Counted from the stretch's first letter, positions 9,727 through 19,613 are shown. The stretch: 64,000 bases of DNA from CAZRDB01 sp964598695 (GCA_964598695.1 CAZRDB010000003.1:6968-70967); one strand, 5' to 3'. The notes: generated by a model not told the origin, from the sequence alone. Program-made: numbers and translations.

Positions 9727-11673
9727 ATGACACTCGTGGGCGTTGGGACCGAACGGTGGCAGCTCGAGGACGACTGCGCGATCGTCTGGAACGTGGCGCG
9801 CGACGCGCGGCTCCCGCACGACGATCATCTCGAGATGAGCGGGCGGCTCGTCGCGACGATCGTGCGGTACGGCGTGGGGGCTGATGGCACGCTCTCGCTC
9901 CGCCAGTGCGTGGTCTGGCCCACGCTCCGAACGATCCCCAACGACACGCACGCCAGCCTCCGACGCGAGTACGACATGGCCGCCTTGCCCGGGCTCCGCG
10001 CCGACGGGCGCCCCTTGGGGCCGGGGCGCGTCACGCGCGTCCGGTTCGACGGGACGCTCGCCATCGACTGTGACCTGGGCGAGGGGCTGAGCGTCGAGCG
10101 CACGCTGTACCCGACGACGACGCACCGGGCGGTGGTCGAGAAGCTGCTCGTACGGAACCGCGGGGCGCGGAGTGTGACCGTCGAGGTCGAGCCGTACGAG
10201 CGAGTCGACGGAGCCTCCGGCGTCTACGGAGACTACGTGCTCGAGGTGGCGACCGAGGGGCCGCGCGCCTTCACGCTCGATCCCGGCGAGGAGCGCTCGC
10301 TGGCCGTGGTGATCTCCGGCCGGCTGGCGGCGGAGCCGCCGCCGGAGCTGGTCCCCGCGCGCGAGGAGGAGGCGCGTCGGCGCTACGTGGCGGGGCTGAC
10401 GGGCAGCCTGCGGCTCGAGACCCCCAACCCCGTGCTCGACCGTGCCTTCGCGCTGGCGAAGGTCCGTGCCGCGGAGAGCATCTTCGCCACCAAGGGCGGG
10501 CTGATGCACGCTCCCGGCGGCGAGCGCTACTACGCCGCGATCTGGGCGAACGACCAGGCCGAGTACGCCGGCCCCTTCTTCCCCTTCCTGGGCGATGCGG
10601 GCGGCAACGAATCGACCCTCACCTGCTACCGGATGTTCGCGCGGTACGTGAACCCCGAGTATCGGCCGATCCCCTCCTCGATCATCGCCGAGGGCACCGA
10701 CACCTGGGCCGGCGCGGGCGACCGGGGCGATGCGGCGATGGTTGCGTACGGCGCCGCCCGGTACGCGCTCGCGCGGGGCGACCGCGGAGAGGCCGAGGAG
10801 CTGTGGCCGCTGATCGAGTGGTGCCTCGAGTACTGCCGTCGCCAGATCACGGCCGATGGCGTGATCGCCTCGGACCGTGACGAGCTGGAGGGCCGATTCC
10901 CCACCGGGGACGCGAACCTGTGTACCTCGTGCCTCACCTACGACGCGCTGCTGTCGGCGGCGCTGCTGGCGCGCGAGTTGGGGCTCCCGGAGGCCCTCGC
11001 CGGCGGGTACGAGCAGTGGGCTGGCGCGCTCCGGGAGGCGATCGAGCGCCACTTCGGCGGAGAGGTCGAGGGCTTCGACACCTACCGGTACTACGCCGGC
11101 AACACCGTCCTGCGGGCCTGGATCTGCGTGCCGCTGGCCATGGGGATCCACGACCGCGCCGACGCGACCGTCGCGGCGCTGTTCAGCCCGCGGCTGTGGA
11201 GCGAGGATGGGCTCGCGACCCAGGCCGGGGAGATCACCTTCTGGGACCGCTCGACGCTCTACGCCCTGCGCGGGGTGCTCGCGGCCGGCAAGACGGAACT
11301 GGGCATGGGCTACCTCACGGCCTACGTCGGACGCCGCCTCCTCGGCGACCATGTCCCCTACGCCGTCGAGGCGTACCCGGAGGGGGGACAGGCGCAGCTC
11401 TCGGCCGAGAGCGCGCTCCTGTGCCGGACCTTCACCGAGGGCCTCTTCGGGATCCGTCCCGTCGGCCTCCGCCGCTTCACGTGCGCCCCGCGCCTGCCGG
11501 AAGGCTGGGAGCGGATGGCGCTCCGCGACGTGCGCGCGTTCGGCGCCCGCTTCGATCTCGTGGCCGAGCGCGCCCCGGAGGGCACGCGGGTGACCGTCGA
11601 GGCCGACGGGGTCGAGTGCTTCCGGGCACTGTGGGCCGGCGACGTCCCGCTGGAGGTCCGTTTGCCGGAGTAG
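9727..11673 (+). CDS. Six-hairpin (alpha/alpha)6 glycosidase-like protein
   Basis: About 648 residues. The N-terminal third is a beta-sandwich (super-sandwich-like, to about residue 235). A helical toroid follows with LMHAPGGERYYAAIWANDQAEY, EGTDTWAGAGDRGDAAM, YYAGNTVLRAW and PYAVEAYPEGGQAQL, then a small C-terminal beta domain. This is the layout of amylo-alpha-1,6-glucosidase, GH63 and related toroid enzymes. No signal peptide is seen, so it may act inside the cell. The start is uncertain: the ATG at 9727 has a GGAGG almost touching it, and a GTG at 9736 has better spacing. An upstream extension to 9652 is in frame but looks unlike protein. It converges with the MFS gene with a 4-bp gap. 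Confidence 0.7.
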   Translation: MTLVGVGTERWQLEDDCAIVWNVARDARLPHDDHLEMSGRLVATIVRYGVGADGTLSLRQCVVWPTLRTIPNDTHASLRREYDMAALPGLRADGRPLGPGRVTRVRFDGTLAIDCDLGEGLSVERTLYPTTTHRAVVEKLLVRNRGARSVTVEVEPYERVDGASGVYGDYVLEVATEGPRAFTLDPGEERSLAVVISGRLAAEPPPELVPAREEEARRRYVAGLTGSLRLETPNPVLDRAFALAKVRAAESIFATKGGLMHAPGGERYYAAIWANDQAEYAGPFFPFLGDAGGNESTLTCYRMFARYVNPEYRPIPSSIIAEGTDTWAGAGDRGDAAMVAYGAARYALARGDRGEAEELWPLIEWCLEYCRRQITADGVIASDRDELEGRFPTGDANLCTSCLTYDALLSAALLARELGLPEALAGGYEQWAGALREAIERHFGGEVEGFDTYRYYAGNTVLRAWICVPLAMGIHDRADATVAALFSPRLWSEDGLATQAGEITFWDRSTLYALRGVLAAGKTELGMGYLTAYVGRRLLGDHVPYAVEAYPEGGQAQLSAESALLCRTFTEGLFGIRPVGLRRFTCAPRLPEGWERMALRDVRAFGARFDLVAERAPEGTRVTVEADGVECFRALWAGDVPLEVRLPE

Positions 11674-11677
11674 CCGC

Positions 11678-13021
11678 CTACCGAGAGGCCGACGGATCGG
11701 CGCGTTTGGGCTCGTGCAGCCACAGGGCGGCGGCGAGCCCGGCAACGAGCGCCCCGACGGCCGCGATCCGGAAGACCAGTTCGTAGCTTGTCGCCTCGGC
11801 GAGCAGGCCGGCGGCGATCGGCGCCAGCCCCGCCACGGGGGCGAGCAGCGTTCCGGTCGCGGCGATGTAGGCGGTCTTGTCGCTGCCGGTGGCGTAGGCC
11901 ATCACGAGGCTGTTCACGGCCATCAGCTCCGCCACCCAGAGCCCGCCGACCAGCAGGTAGGCGGCCGTGTACCACGCCGGCGAGAGAGCGTAGGCCGCGA
12001 GGCCGCAGCCCGCCGCCGAGAGGAGCGGGGAGGCGACGCAGACCGTCTTGTTGCCCCAACGGTCGCTGACGGGGCCGGCCCAGAGGCCGTGGACGACCTG
12101 GCTCGCCACGGCGACGGCAGTGAAGATCGCCGCCTCCTGGTCGGGCAGCGAGAACCGCTGCTTCGCGGCGACGGAGAGGAACGACAGCGCGGCCCCCCCC
12201 GAGGCCACCGCCAGCGCCCGCGTGAGCAGCAGACGGCGGAACGAGGCCGTGCGCAGGACCTCGCCCACGTAGGCGCCGAGGAAGTGGCGGAAGGTCTCGT
12301 GGCTGGCCGTGTCGGTCTCCGGCGGCTCGATCACGCCCCAGAAGAGGCTCGAGCCCAGGGTGAGCGCCGCCGCCGAGACCAGTGCGCAGAGCGCGTAGCC
12401 GCCGAGGGTCGGCTGGCCTCGGAGGATCAGATGGGAGACCCACGCTCCGAGCAGGCCGGCCAGGGGGCCCGCGGCCATGATCCGGCCCCAGGTGGTGTTG
12501 CGGGTCTCCTCGGGGAGCGTCTTGCCGAGCAGGTGGACCCACGTCGGCACCACGGCGCCCATCGAGAGGCCGAACAGGGCGACGCAGGCCAGCACGAGCG
12601 CGATCGCGAGCCCGTGGCCGATCGCGTCGGCATACACGGCCACGAGCGCGACGCCGGCCACGGCGAGGCAAGAGGGGTAGTGGGCGACGGTCAGGTAGGC
12701 GAGCTTGCGGGGCAGGTGCTCGGTCCGATAGGCGGCGTAGAGCTGCGGCAGCGCCATCGCGATGGCGGAGGCCGCGCCGAGGCCCCCGATGATCCGCTCG
12801 GTGGCCCCGAGGCGTGTGAGGAGGAAGGCGACCACGGTGCCGAACGAGGCGACGGCCATCCCGAAGCCCCAGGCGACCTCGACGGCGGCCAGGAGGGCGA
12901 CGTTGCGCCGCAGGACGGGCAGCGCAAGGTGGTCCGCGGCCGCGGGCGGCAGTACGTCCTCCTCGACAAGCGCGCTCTGGTGGGGATCGGCGGACACGGT
13001 GGCTCCACTCCGGCCGGCCAT
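11678..13021 (-). CDS. Major facilitator superfamily transporter
   Basis: A 447-residue integral membrane protein with about 12 hydrophobic segments (for example AVEVAWGFGMAVASFGTVVAF and LAPVAGLAPIAAGLLAEA) and an MFS signature between helices in the second half (GPVSDRWGNKTVCV, a GxxxDRxGxK motif). The ATG at 13021 starts just before a hydrophilic N-terminus; no strong ribosome binding site is visible. Its position beside the glycosidases suggests sugar or oligosaccharide uptake, but no substrate-specific motif is visible. The family assignment is firm. Confidence 0.85.
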   Translation of the reverse strand: MAGRSGATVSADPHQSALVEEDVLPPAAADHLALPVLRRNVALLAAVEVAWGFGMAVASFGTVVAFLLTRLGATERIIGGLGAASAIAMALPQLYAAYRTEHLPRKLAYLTVAHYPSCLAVAGVALVAVYADAIGHGLAIALVLACVALFGLSMGAVVPTWVHLLGKTLPEETRNTTWGRIMAAGPLAGLLGAWVSHLILRGQPTLGGYALCALVSAAALTLGSSLFWGVIEPPETDTASHETFRHFLGAYVGEVLRTASFRRLLLTRALAVASGGAALSFLSVAAKQRFSLPDQEAAIFTAVAVASQVVHGLWAGPVSDRWGNKTVCVASPLLSAAGCGLAAYALSPAWYTAAYLLVGGLWVAELMAVNSLVMAYATGSDKTAYIAATGTLLAPVAGLAPIAAGLLAEATSYELVFRIAAVGALVAGLAAALWLHEPKRADPSASR

Positions 13022-13164
13022 GGTAGGAGTGCGCGGCGCCCCTGGCAAGCGGAGCGTCGTAGGCCGGGAACATGCGATGTGATAACGTTGTCCATATAGC
13101 GGGAGGGGACTGCTGTGTGAAGGGCCGGCGCGCGCCGCCGGCCGCGGAGAAGGAGCGCAACCGG

Positions 13165-13704
13165 ATGAAGTGGGGAACCCTCGGTCTTGTTGTTCTGATC
13201 GCCCTCGCGGCGCTGCTCGCCGGCTGTGGCGGCAAGAAGGATGCCGCGGCGGCGGGTGTGGCGGCACACGCGGCCGCGCCTCCCACGCCAACGGCGGTTC
13301 CGGCGGAACTCGTCACGCCCGAGTCGGCGGCCGAGTCGGCTCCGAAGACCGCGACGCCTCCGGCCGAGACGGTCGCTCCGATCGCGCCGCGGGAGACACC
13401 GGCCGCCTCGAAGGCGGCGACGAAGCCGGCCGCGAGCAAGCCGGCGACGACCTCGAGCAAGCCGGCGACGACCTCGAGCAAGCCGACGACCTCGGCCAAG
13501 CCGGAGACCGCCGCGAAGCCGGAGACCACCACGAAGCCCGAGACGGCCCCGACGGCCGGCACGGGCGCGAAGCCTGAAGGCACCGCCACCGCCACCAAGC
13601 CGACGGGCGGCAAGAAGCCGGCGGGCGGAACGACCACCCACACGCTCGCGGACGGCAGCAAGGTCGTCTGCGGCCCGGACGGCGTCTGCCGCCGCGTCCC
13701 GTAG
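13165..13704 (+). CDS. Low-complexity Ala/Pro/Thr/Lys-rich lipoprotein
   Basis: 179 residues with a clear lipoprotein signal (LIALAALLAGC, lipidated Cys about residue 20). It is followed by an Ala/Pro/Thr/Ser/Lys-rich stretch containing SKPATTS and KPETA repeats, then a small C-terminal module with two cysteines (KVVCGPDGVCRR). The ATG at 13165 has AAGGAG upstream. The low-complexity arm looks like a periplasm-spanning or cell-wall linker. The short C-terminal Cys pair may carry the function. It is divergent from the MFS gene. Function unknown. Confidence 0.7.
   Translation: MKWGTLGLVVLIALAALLAGCGGKKDAAAAGVAAHAAAPPTPTAVPAELVTPESAAESAPKTATPPAETVAPIAPRETPAASKAATKPAASKPATTSSKPATTSSKPTTSAKPETAAKPETTTKPETAPTAGTGAKPEGTATATKPTGGKKPAGGTTTHTLADGSKVVCGPDGVCRRVP
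13434..13493 (+). repeat. 21-bp tandem repeat inside the lipoprotein gene
   Basis: Two perfect copies and one partial copy of a 21-bp unit (GAGCAAGCCGGCGACGACCT plus C) encode the SKPATTS repeats. The third copy has lost three bases in frame. It is probably a slippage-prone coding minisatellite that could vary the length of the linker. Confidence 0.8.
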
Positions 13705-15745
13705 AGCGCGGGCCCGGAGGAGTTGGCGGGAGGCGTCGCGGCGCGAAGCCGCGGCGCCTCTCGCGGTGTACGGGGTGGCCGTCGCCGGCCCGGATTCCTC
13801 GGGATTCCCCTCAAGCCCGCCCACCGGACAGCCGACCATAAGGGTGAGCGAACCGAGTTCCGCTGGAGACGGAACGAGGATCGCGGGGGTGCAGCACGAG
13901 ACCGGATGGGCCGGCGAAGGGATCGCCGCCCCACCGACAACCAGGACCAGGTGGCACTCGATCGCACCGTGCTCGGCACGGTCTCCCAGTGAGAGTGAGG
14001 GCGGAGTCCCTCAGGGAGACCGGTCAGGGAGAACCGAGCCACGCGCGGAACCACTCACCTCGGGAGCGGCAGGATGCCGCGGGTGGGTGTGGCCGCGAAG
14101 TCGAGTCGGTCACGAGCCAAGGATGGCGCGAGTCCACTCCACGCACTCGTGTCGAGGGTAGGGGTTCCCGGTACCCTCGGTCGCGTTCACTGCGGATGCG
14201 CACACCGAGTGCACCCACTCCCCGAGCGGCGCCCACCGGCGCAACACATCCCTCGGCACGGCCGTAGCGGCCCGCATTGCCCTTTGGCTCGGAGGCGGGA
14301 ACCACCGTTCGTGATGCCCCGAGGCCTCGTCCGGGCTCCTCATCGCCCACGTTCCCTCGGCCCCGCCGGACCCACCTGGAGCGCGCCACTCGGCGCAGAC
14401 GGGTCTCCCGTGACGCATGTCGGATGCCGCGCAGATCCCGTGAGGGGGAGCGGAAGGCGTCCTCGAACGGCACAGACGATGTGCATTGAGAACACCTTTG
14501 GTCAATGCTAATGCTTAGAGAGCTACGAGACTGCATTAACAGACACTTCGATGACCAGGATGTGCTGAGATGACGCGCGGCAGGAGAACCGGCAAGAGGT
14601 GGCGGGCAGGAGCGGTCCTCGCCCCGCAAGCCCGTGCCGCCGCGCCGCACCGATCGTCTTCCTCCGCTCCGCGCCCGCCTCGGCGGGCCGTGGGGCTCAT
14701 ACCCTCCCCCGTGCCGCGGGACCTCCGGATGCGCCGCCTCGCCCTAGCGGGCGTGGTCGTGGCCGTCGGCTGCGCGGTGCGGCCCTCAGGGGGGGTGATG
14801 GGGTGAGCGGTCGAGCCGGCCAAGGGATGGTCCGGCCGATAGCTACGATGACTCGGGCGGCCTAGCGGTGTCCGGAGCGCGCTCCCCTCGGGGAGCGCAC
14901 GACCGGCGGGAATGCGGCCATCGAGTACGGTTACTACTACGACACNNNNNNNNNNCGGGCCCGCCCCGGCCCGGTTTGGGCCCCGCCGTCAGACCCGTGG
15001 CCGGGGGGGGCGGCGCGGGGCCCGGCGCCCGCCCCCCGGGGGCCCCCCACGACCGGCGGGAAGGTCCTCGCAGGGACTGCGAGGCGCGAGGGTACCGTAC
15101 CAAGGGGACAAAGAACCGAGCTGTGCAGGGCCCCCTCCTCGACAGGGGAGGGCATCCGCCCCAGACCGGATCGGTGTCGGTCCGCAGAGCGTACGTCCCA
15201 CCATCCGGCCCTCCTTCCCCCAGGAGCCCCGAACGTGCGGTGTCCCGCGAGCCATGCGGGGATCGAGGCAGCAAGCCTCCTGGGCGGCAATCCTCCCGTC
15301 CACCTGGTATCCGCCCAGCCCGCACACCCCCGGCCTTCCCGAGCGACGTTCGCGCACCGCGTCTTCGGACGTGCACTCTCCACTGCCCTTGGGCAGGCGC
15401 GGATGAACGCTGCAGAGATTGGCAGCGTGGCAGCCCGAGTCATCGATCCCCCCTCTTTCGGCAGGGGAAGGAGTCGGGGATCGGACGCCGTGCAGGACGG
15501 CGTTTCGCCAAAGCGACCGCAGGTGGTCAGGGAGGCCCCATCCGCGAGCAGCGCGGAGACCGAGCCCGCGCTCTTCGCGGATGGGGCGAGAGCACCGCAG
15601 AGCAGTGCAAGGCAGGAGCAACGGCACGACTCGGCTGCAGGAGCAAGCAGCCACGCTGGGGCCTAGCCCCAAGCAGGAGGCATCGGCGCAGGGACGCGCC
15701 GGACGCTTTCCACCCTAACCGGTTCATCATGGAGGATGACGCGCT
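13705..15745. other. 2-kb region without convincing genes upstream of flagellin 1
   Basis: No reading frame here has protein-like composition. A hairpin (GGCGTCGCGGC/GCCGCGGCGCC) near 13731-13760 may end the lipoprotein transcript. A relatively AT-rich island (about 14480-14560) stands out from very GC-rich flanks and is the best place for a promoter, but I see no clear boxes. The region contains a scaffold gap flanked by a short duplication and G/C homopolymer-like sequence. The leader modules found before flagellins 2 and 3 are not detectably present. Confidence 0.5.
14898..15062. repeat. 15-bp direct repeat flanking a ten-N scaffold gap
   Basis: CACGACCGGCGGGAA occurs at 14898-14912 and again at 15048-15062, either side of the N run at 14946-14955. 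The sequence between gap and second copy is almost pure G/C runs. This pattern fits a contig join with a duplicated end or low-quality sequence and should not be read as biology. Confidence 0.6.
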
Positions 15746-18700
15746 ATGGGTATCCGGCTGAATACGAACACCACGGCACTGGTTGCCTATCGCAATATCG
15801 GACGGGCCTCGGGCAAGCTCGGCACCTCGGTCGAGCGGCTGTCGTCGGGCCTTCGGATCAACCACGCGCAGGACGACCCGGCGGGGCTCGCCATCGCCGA
15901 GCGGATCCGCGCCCAGCGCACGGGCATGGCCCGCGCTTCGATGAACGCCCAGGACGGCGTCTCGCTGCTGCAGACGGCGGAGTCGGCCCTCGGCGAGATC
16001 ACCGCGATGCTGACCCGGATCCGGGAGCTGGCGGTCCAGGCCGCCAACGGCACCCTGACCTCGAGCGATCGCGTCGAGATCCAGCGCGAGGTCGATCAGC
16101 TTCTCGACGAGGTCGACCGGACCGCCGACTCGACGGAGTTCAACACCAAGAAGCTGCTCGACGGCAGCTCCTCGGCGCTGGTCTCGGTGAGCAGCACGAA
16201 CCTGACGGCGATCGTCACCGGCGACCGCGTCGCCGAGGGCAACTACCGCCTCGAGATGGACATGGACCCCGGCAAGGCCGAGGTGATGAAGTCCGACATC
16301 TTCCAGATCGTGGCCGGTGAGCAGTACGCCGACGGCACGCGCGGTCTGGCGCAGGACATCCGGTCGGTCGAGGACGTGGCGGTCTTCCAGCGCGACGACG
16401 GCGGCGGCAACACCGACATCATCCTGCGGCGGCGCGACGGCAGCGAGGCCGCGATCACGACCACCGGCGACGCCAGTGGGGCGCAGCTCTCGCCCAACGG
16501 CGAGCAGGTCCTGTACAGCCGCGCGGTCGGTGGCATCACCAACCTCTACGTCTACGACCTGATGACCTCGACGGAGAGCATCGTCACCAACTGGACCGGC
16601 GCCGGCGACACGGCGACCTCGGCCCAGTGGTCGTCGGACGGGCAGCAGATCGCCTACATCGGGACCACCGGCGGCAACGCGAACGTCTACACGATGGCGA
16701 CCGACGCGACGGCGCCGTACAACGGCGTGCAGGTGACCTCGGACAACGACGTGGTTGCCGGCAGCGTCCAGTGGTCGCCGGTGGCGAAGAAGCTGGTCTA
16801 CCAGTCGACCGCCAACGGGATCTTCGCGGTCGATGCCGACGGCACCGACCGCACGGCCCTCGTGGGCACCGGCTACTCGCGGCCCCAGTGGTCGGCCGAC
16901 GGGACCAGCCTGCTGCTCGAGGATGGCACCGACGTCTTCCTCTACGACGCGGCCAGCAGCGCGCTGACCAACCTGACCAACAACACCGGCGCCAATGTGG
17001 CGACCGCCGCGGCGTGGTCGGCCGACGGCACGCAGGTGGCCTATGTCCTGGACGACGGCACCGGCCTCGACATCTGGGTGATGAACGCCAACGGCACGGG
17101 CGCCCGCGACTTGACGGGGGCGGGGGTCTATCTGACCGCCACGCTGCCGACCAACCTGCAGTGGACGGCCGACGGCTCCTCGATCTTCTTCGAGGGCAAC
17201 GACGGCGCGGAGAACGAGATCTACCGGATCTCGACGACGGGCAACTCGGTCGAGGAGAACGTCACGGCCAACGCGGTTGCCGAGGAGCAGCAGCTCTCGC
17301 TCGGGCAGAGCGGCTACTGGGTCAGCAAGCTCAATACGCCGACCTCGGCCGACTTCACGCTGTGGCAGGATGTCGACTGGAGCAACAACCCGGACAACGA
17401 CACCTATCCCGGCTCGCCCAACACGGTCCAGGACTTCCGGGTGCAGCACCAGGAGGCGGCGCGGACGCAGCAGAGCGCGCTCGTCGCGGCGGGCGCCGGC
17501 ACCTTCGCGGGCGCCGGCCTGGTGACCTCGGTGGTCATCGCCCTCGACGCCGGCGGCAACGAGATCGGCCGCTCGGCGCAGCTCCAGAGCGCGGTCGCGG
17601 CCGCGACCGACGAGGTCTCGCTGAGCTGGGACGCCGTGCCGAACGCGGTGACCTACCGCGTCTGGTCGGGCGACTCCGACGGAACGCTCACGGGCTACGT
17701 CGACATCGCCTCGCCGGCCACCTCGACCACGCTGACGGGCCCTCCGGCGCCGGCGGCGACGCCCTACCCGGCGAAGCAGGTCGCGGAGGACCGCTTCGGG
17801 GTCATCGACTACGACATGACCTCGCACTGGGCCGGCTTCGAGATCGCTCGGACCGGCACGCTCAACAACACGACCACGACCGCCGGCGCCCCCTATGTGG
17901 TGCTCGAGGTGGTCGGGGTCCGCGTGACCGACAGCGCGGCCTCGGCCTCGATCGACGGCGACCAGATGGTGATCGACAACAGCCTGATGGATGCCGGCAC
18001 CGGCGAGTTCACCCAGCGGATCCAGGTTCGCGTGACCACCTACACCCGCGAGGGCGAGGTCCAGCAGCAGAAGGACTTCGAGATGGACGCCAACCAGTGG
18101 ACCCAGGCGCAGGACATCCTCGACGGGAGCGGCTTCGCCGACCTCGACGGCGACTACACCGGCACGACGGTCCAGTTCGGGGCCAACGGCGACGTGGTCA
18201 CGGTCCACGACCAGGTTGTCCTGCTGTATGACAGCGCGGCGCAGTACACCAACGGGGCGGTCTGGACCTCGCAGAACACCACCGACACCGGCTCGTTCCA
18301 GCTCGACACCACCGGCTACACGGTCGGCGCCGGCGTGGCCTGCGACCGGATCGGCGCGCGGACCCAGGCCCCGTCCGATCTCGGCGCGCTCGCCAGAGTC
18401 ACCTACAACCAGTCCCTCGCCTGGATCGACGACGACGGGATCATCCATGTCGCCACCGGCGATGTGCGCTACTCGGCGACGCCGACCCAGGCGGTCGACT
18501 GCAACCTGTTCGAGTCGACGCTGGCCGAGCGGGTCACCTCGCTGCAGTCGATCGACCGTTTCCAGGAGGGCAATGCCTCGATCTTCGATGTCAACGCCCA
18601 GACGCTCACCATGTATGTGAACGGTCAGAGCGTCGACATCGTCCTGCAGGCCAGCGACACGATCGAGGAGGTCGCGGGCAAGCTCCGCAGCGCGATGACC

Positions 18701-19543
18701 GCCTCGGTCGCGGCCGGCGGGTTGGGGCTCGGCGTCGATGGCGATACGTCGGCCTCCGGCGTCGACGGCAACGCCGCGGTCTTCGTCTCGACCTCCTCGG
18801 TCGCGACCGACGAGGCGGTGGCGGGAACGATCATCCTGCGCTCGACGCTCCCGGGCACCGAGGGTCGGATCTTCTTCTCGGGCAACGACACGCTGATCAA
18901 CGGCTTCTCGTGGGCCGAGGTCGTCTCGCCGACGATCAACAACCTGAGCGTCACGGTCTACGACGCGCACGACGGCCGGCTGATCGGGACGCAGCGCGTC
19001 ACCGACAGCACGCTGCGCTCGGTGATCGAGGGCGTCGATGTGCGGATCCGGCAGAACGCCGACGTCCGGGTGGAGTGGAACGAGGCGCGCAAGCGCTACG
19101 AGTTCTCCTCCGGCTTCGGCAAGGCCGTCGAGTACCTCCACGTGGTCGACAACTCGCTCAGCCTGCAGATCGGGGCCAATCCCGGCCAGCAGATCGAGGC
19201 GGCGATCGGTGAGGTCACGCGGAGTTCGCTCGGCCTCGACACCGTCCTGCTGGTCGACCCGCAGGTGGCGCAGGAGTCGCTCACGCAGATCGACTACGCG
19301 GTCGACTACGTCAACAGCCAGCGGGCCCGGATGGGCGCCTACATCAACCGTCTGAACACCACGATCAGCATCCTGGATATCACCCAGGAGAACCTGACGG
19401 CCAGCGAGTCGCGCATCCGCGATGTCGACATGGCCTCCGAGACCGCGAACTTCACCCGGGATCAGATCCTGGTCCAGGCTGCGACGGCGATGCTGGCTCA
19501 GGCCAACACCCTGCCGCAGTCGGTACTCAAGCTCCTGCAGTAG
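15746..19543 (+). CDS. fliC: Giant flagellin (1265 aa) with inserted TolB-like beta-propeller
   Basis: Filament subunit. Residues 1-140 are a canonical flagellin D0/D1 region (RLSSGLRINHAQDDPAGLAI, SMNAQDGVSLLQTAE, ELAVQAANGT), and the last 100 residues the matching C-terminal region (AYINRLNTTISILD, ESRIRDVDMASETANF, AMLAQANTLPQSVLKLL). The middle is enormous. Residues about 206-528 contain six PD40/TolB-type repeats, about 572-670 resemble a fibronectin III domain, and the remainder is shared with the other two flagellins here (SADFTLWQD, NLFESTLAERVT). ATG at 15746 has GGAGGA upstream. Typical flagellins are 270-500 residues. A hairpin and a methyltransferase pair follow. Whether it is a major or minor filament subunit is unknown. 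Confidence 0.92.
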   Translation: MGIRLNTNTTALVAYRNIGRASGKLGTSVERLSSGLRINHAQDDPAGLAIAERIRAQRTGMARASMNAQDGVSLLQTAESALGEITAMLTRIRELAVQAANGTLTSSDRVEIQREVDQLLDEVDRTADSTEFNTKKLLDGSSSALVSVSSTNLTAIVTGDRVAEGNYRLEMDMDPGKAEVMKSDIFQIVAGEQYADGTRGLAQDIRSVEDVAVFQRDDGGGNTDIILRRRDGSEAAITTTGDASGAQLSPNGEQVLYSRAVGGITNLYVYDLMTSTESIVTNWTGAGDTATSAQWSSDGQQIAYIGTTGGNANVYTMATDATAPYNGVQVTSDNDVVAGSVQWSPVAKKLVYQSTANGIFAVDADGTDRTALVGTGYSRPQWSADGTSLLLEDGTDVFLYDAASSALTNLTNNTGANVATAAAWSADGTQVAYVLDDGTGLDIWVMNANGTGARDLTGAGVYLTATLPTNLQWTADGSSIFFEGNDGAENEIYRISTTGNSVEENVTANAVAEEQQLSLGQSGYWVSKLNTPTSADFTLWQDVDWSNNPDNDTYPGSPNTVQDFRVQHQEAARTQQSALVAAGAGTFAGAGLVTSVVIALDAGGNEIGRSAQLQSAVAAATDEVSLSWDAVPNAVTYRVWSGDSDGTLTGYVDIASPATSTTLTGPPAPAATPYPAKQVAEDRFGVIDYDMTSHWAGFEIARTGTLNNTTTTAGAPYVVLEVVGVRVTDSAASASIDGDQMVIDNSLMDAGTGEFTQRIQVRVTTYTREGEVQQQKDFEMDANQWTQAQDILDGSGFADLDGDYTGTTVQFGANGDVVTVHDQVVLLYDSAAQYTNGAVWTSQNTTDTGSFQLDTTGYTVGAGVACDRIGARTQAPSDLGALARVTYNQSLAWIDDDGIIHVATGDVRYSATPTQAVDCNLFESTLAERVTSLQSIDRFQEGNASIFDVNAQTLTMYVNGQSVDIVLQASDTIEEVAGKLRSAMTASVAAGGLGLGVDGDTSASGVDGNAAVFVSTSSVATDEAVAGTIILRSTLPGTEGRIFFSGNDTLINGFSWAEVVSPTINNLSVTVYDAHDGRLIGTQRVTDSTLRSVIEGVDVRIRQNADVRVEWNEARKRYEFSSGFGKAVEYLHVVDNSLSLQIGANPGQQIEAAIGEVTRSSLGLDTVLLVDPQVAQESLTQIDYAVDYVNSQRARMGAYINRLNTTISILDITQENLTASESRIRDVDMASETANFTRDQILVQAATAMLAQANTLPQSVLKLLQ
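16361..17329 (+). other. Encoded beta-propeller insertion in flagellin 1
   Basis: The segment encodes residues about 206-528. Six repeats follow the PD40 pattern of TolB and WD40-like propellers: QLSPNGEQVLYS, AQWSSDGQQIAYIG, VQWSPVAKKLVYQS, PQWSADGTSLLLED, AAWSADGTQVAYVL and LQWTADGSSIFFEG, each followed by strands such as NVYTMATDA or DIWVMNANGTG. The insertion begins directly after GTRGLAQDI, a motif shared with flagellin 2, so the boundary is sharp. It would lie on the outer filament surface. Confidence 0.85.
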
Positions 19544-19571
19544 CGCCTACCCTGAGGCGCGGTCGCTGTGG

Positions 19572-19613
19572 GGCCCGCCGCCCGGCATCCTCCTGCATGC
19601 CGGGCGGCGGGCC
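19572..19613 (+). terminator. Long GC-rich hairpin after flagellin 1
   Basis: A perfect 16-bp stem (arms 19572-19587 and 19598-19613) with a 10-base loop, located between flagellin 1 and the methyltransferase genes. No U-tract follows, so it may attenuate read-through or protect the 3' end rather than fully terminate. Confidence 0.65.

Noticed and set aside
13434..13493. CRISPR-like repeat
   Set aside because: The 21-bp units are contiguous, without spacers, and encode an in-frame SKPATTS peptide; a coding minisatellite.
14024..14650. A 208-codon minus-strand open frame in the spacer before flagellin 1
   Set aside because: Arg/Ser/Gly-rich, no recognisable motif, no ribosome binding site, and it crosses the AT-rich island.
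14836..14846. FliA-like -10 box (GCCGATAG) before flagellin 1
   Set aside because: The -10-like string is present, but nothing resembling TCAAGTTC lies at the required distance, and it is about 900 bases from the gene.
15527..19141. A 1204-codon minus-strand open frame opposite flagellin 1
   Set aside because: Low-complexity Val/Asp/Arg/His composition typical of antisense frames in GC-rich coding DNA; flagellin on the other strand is unambiguous.
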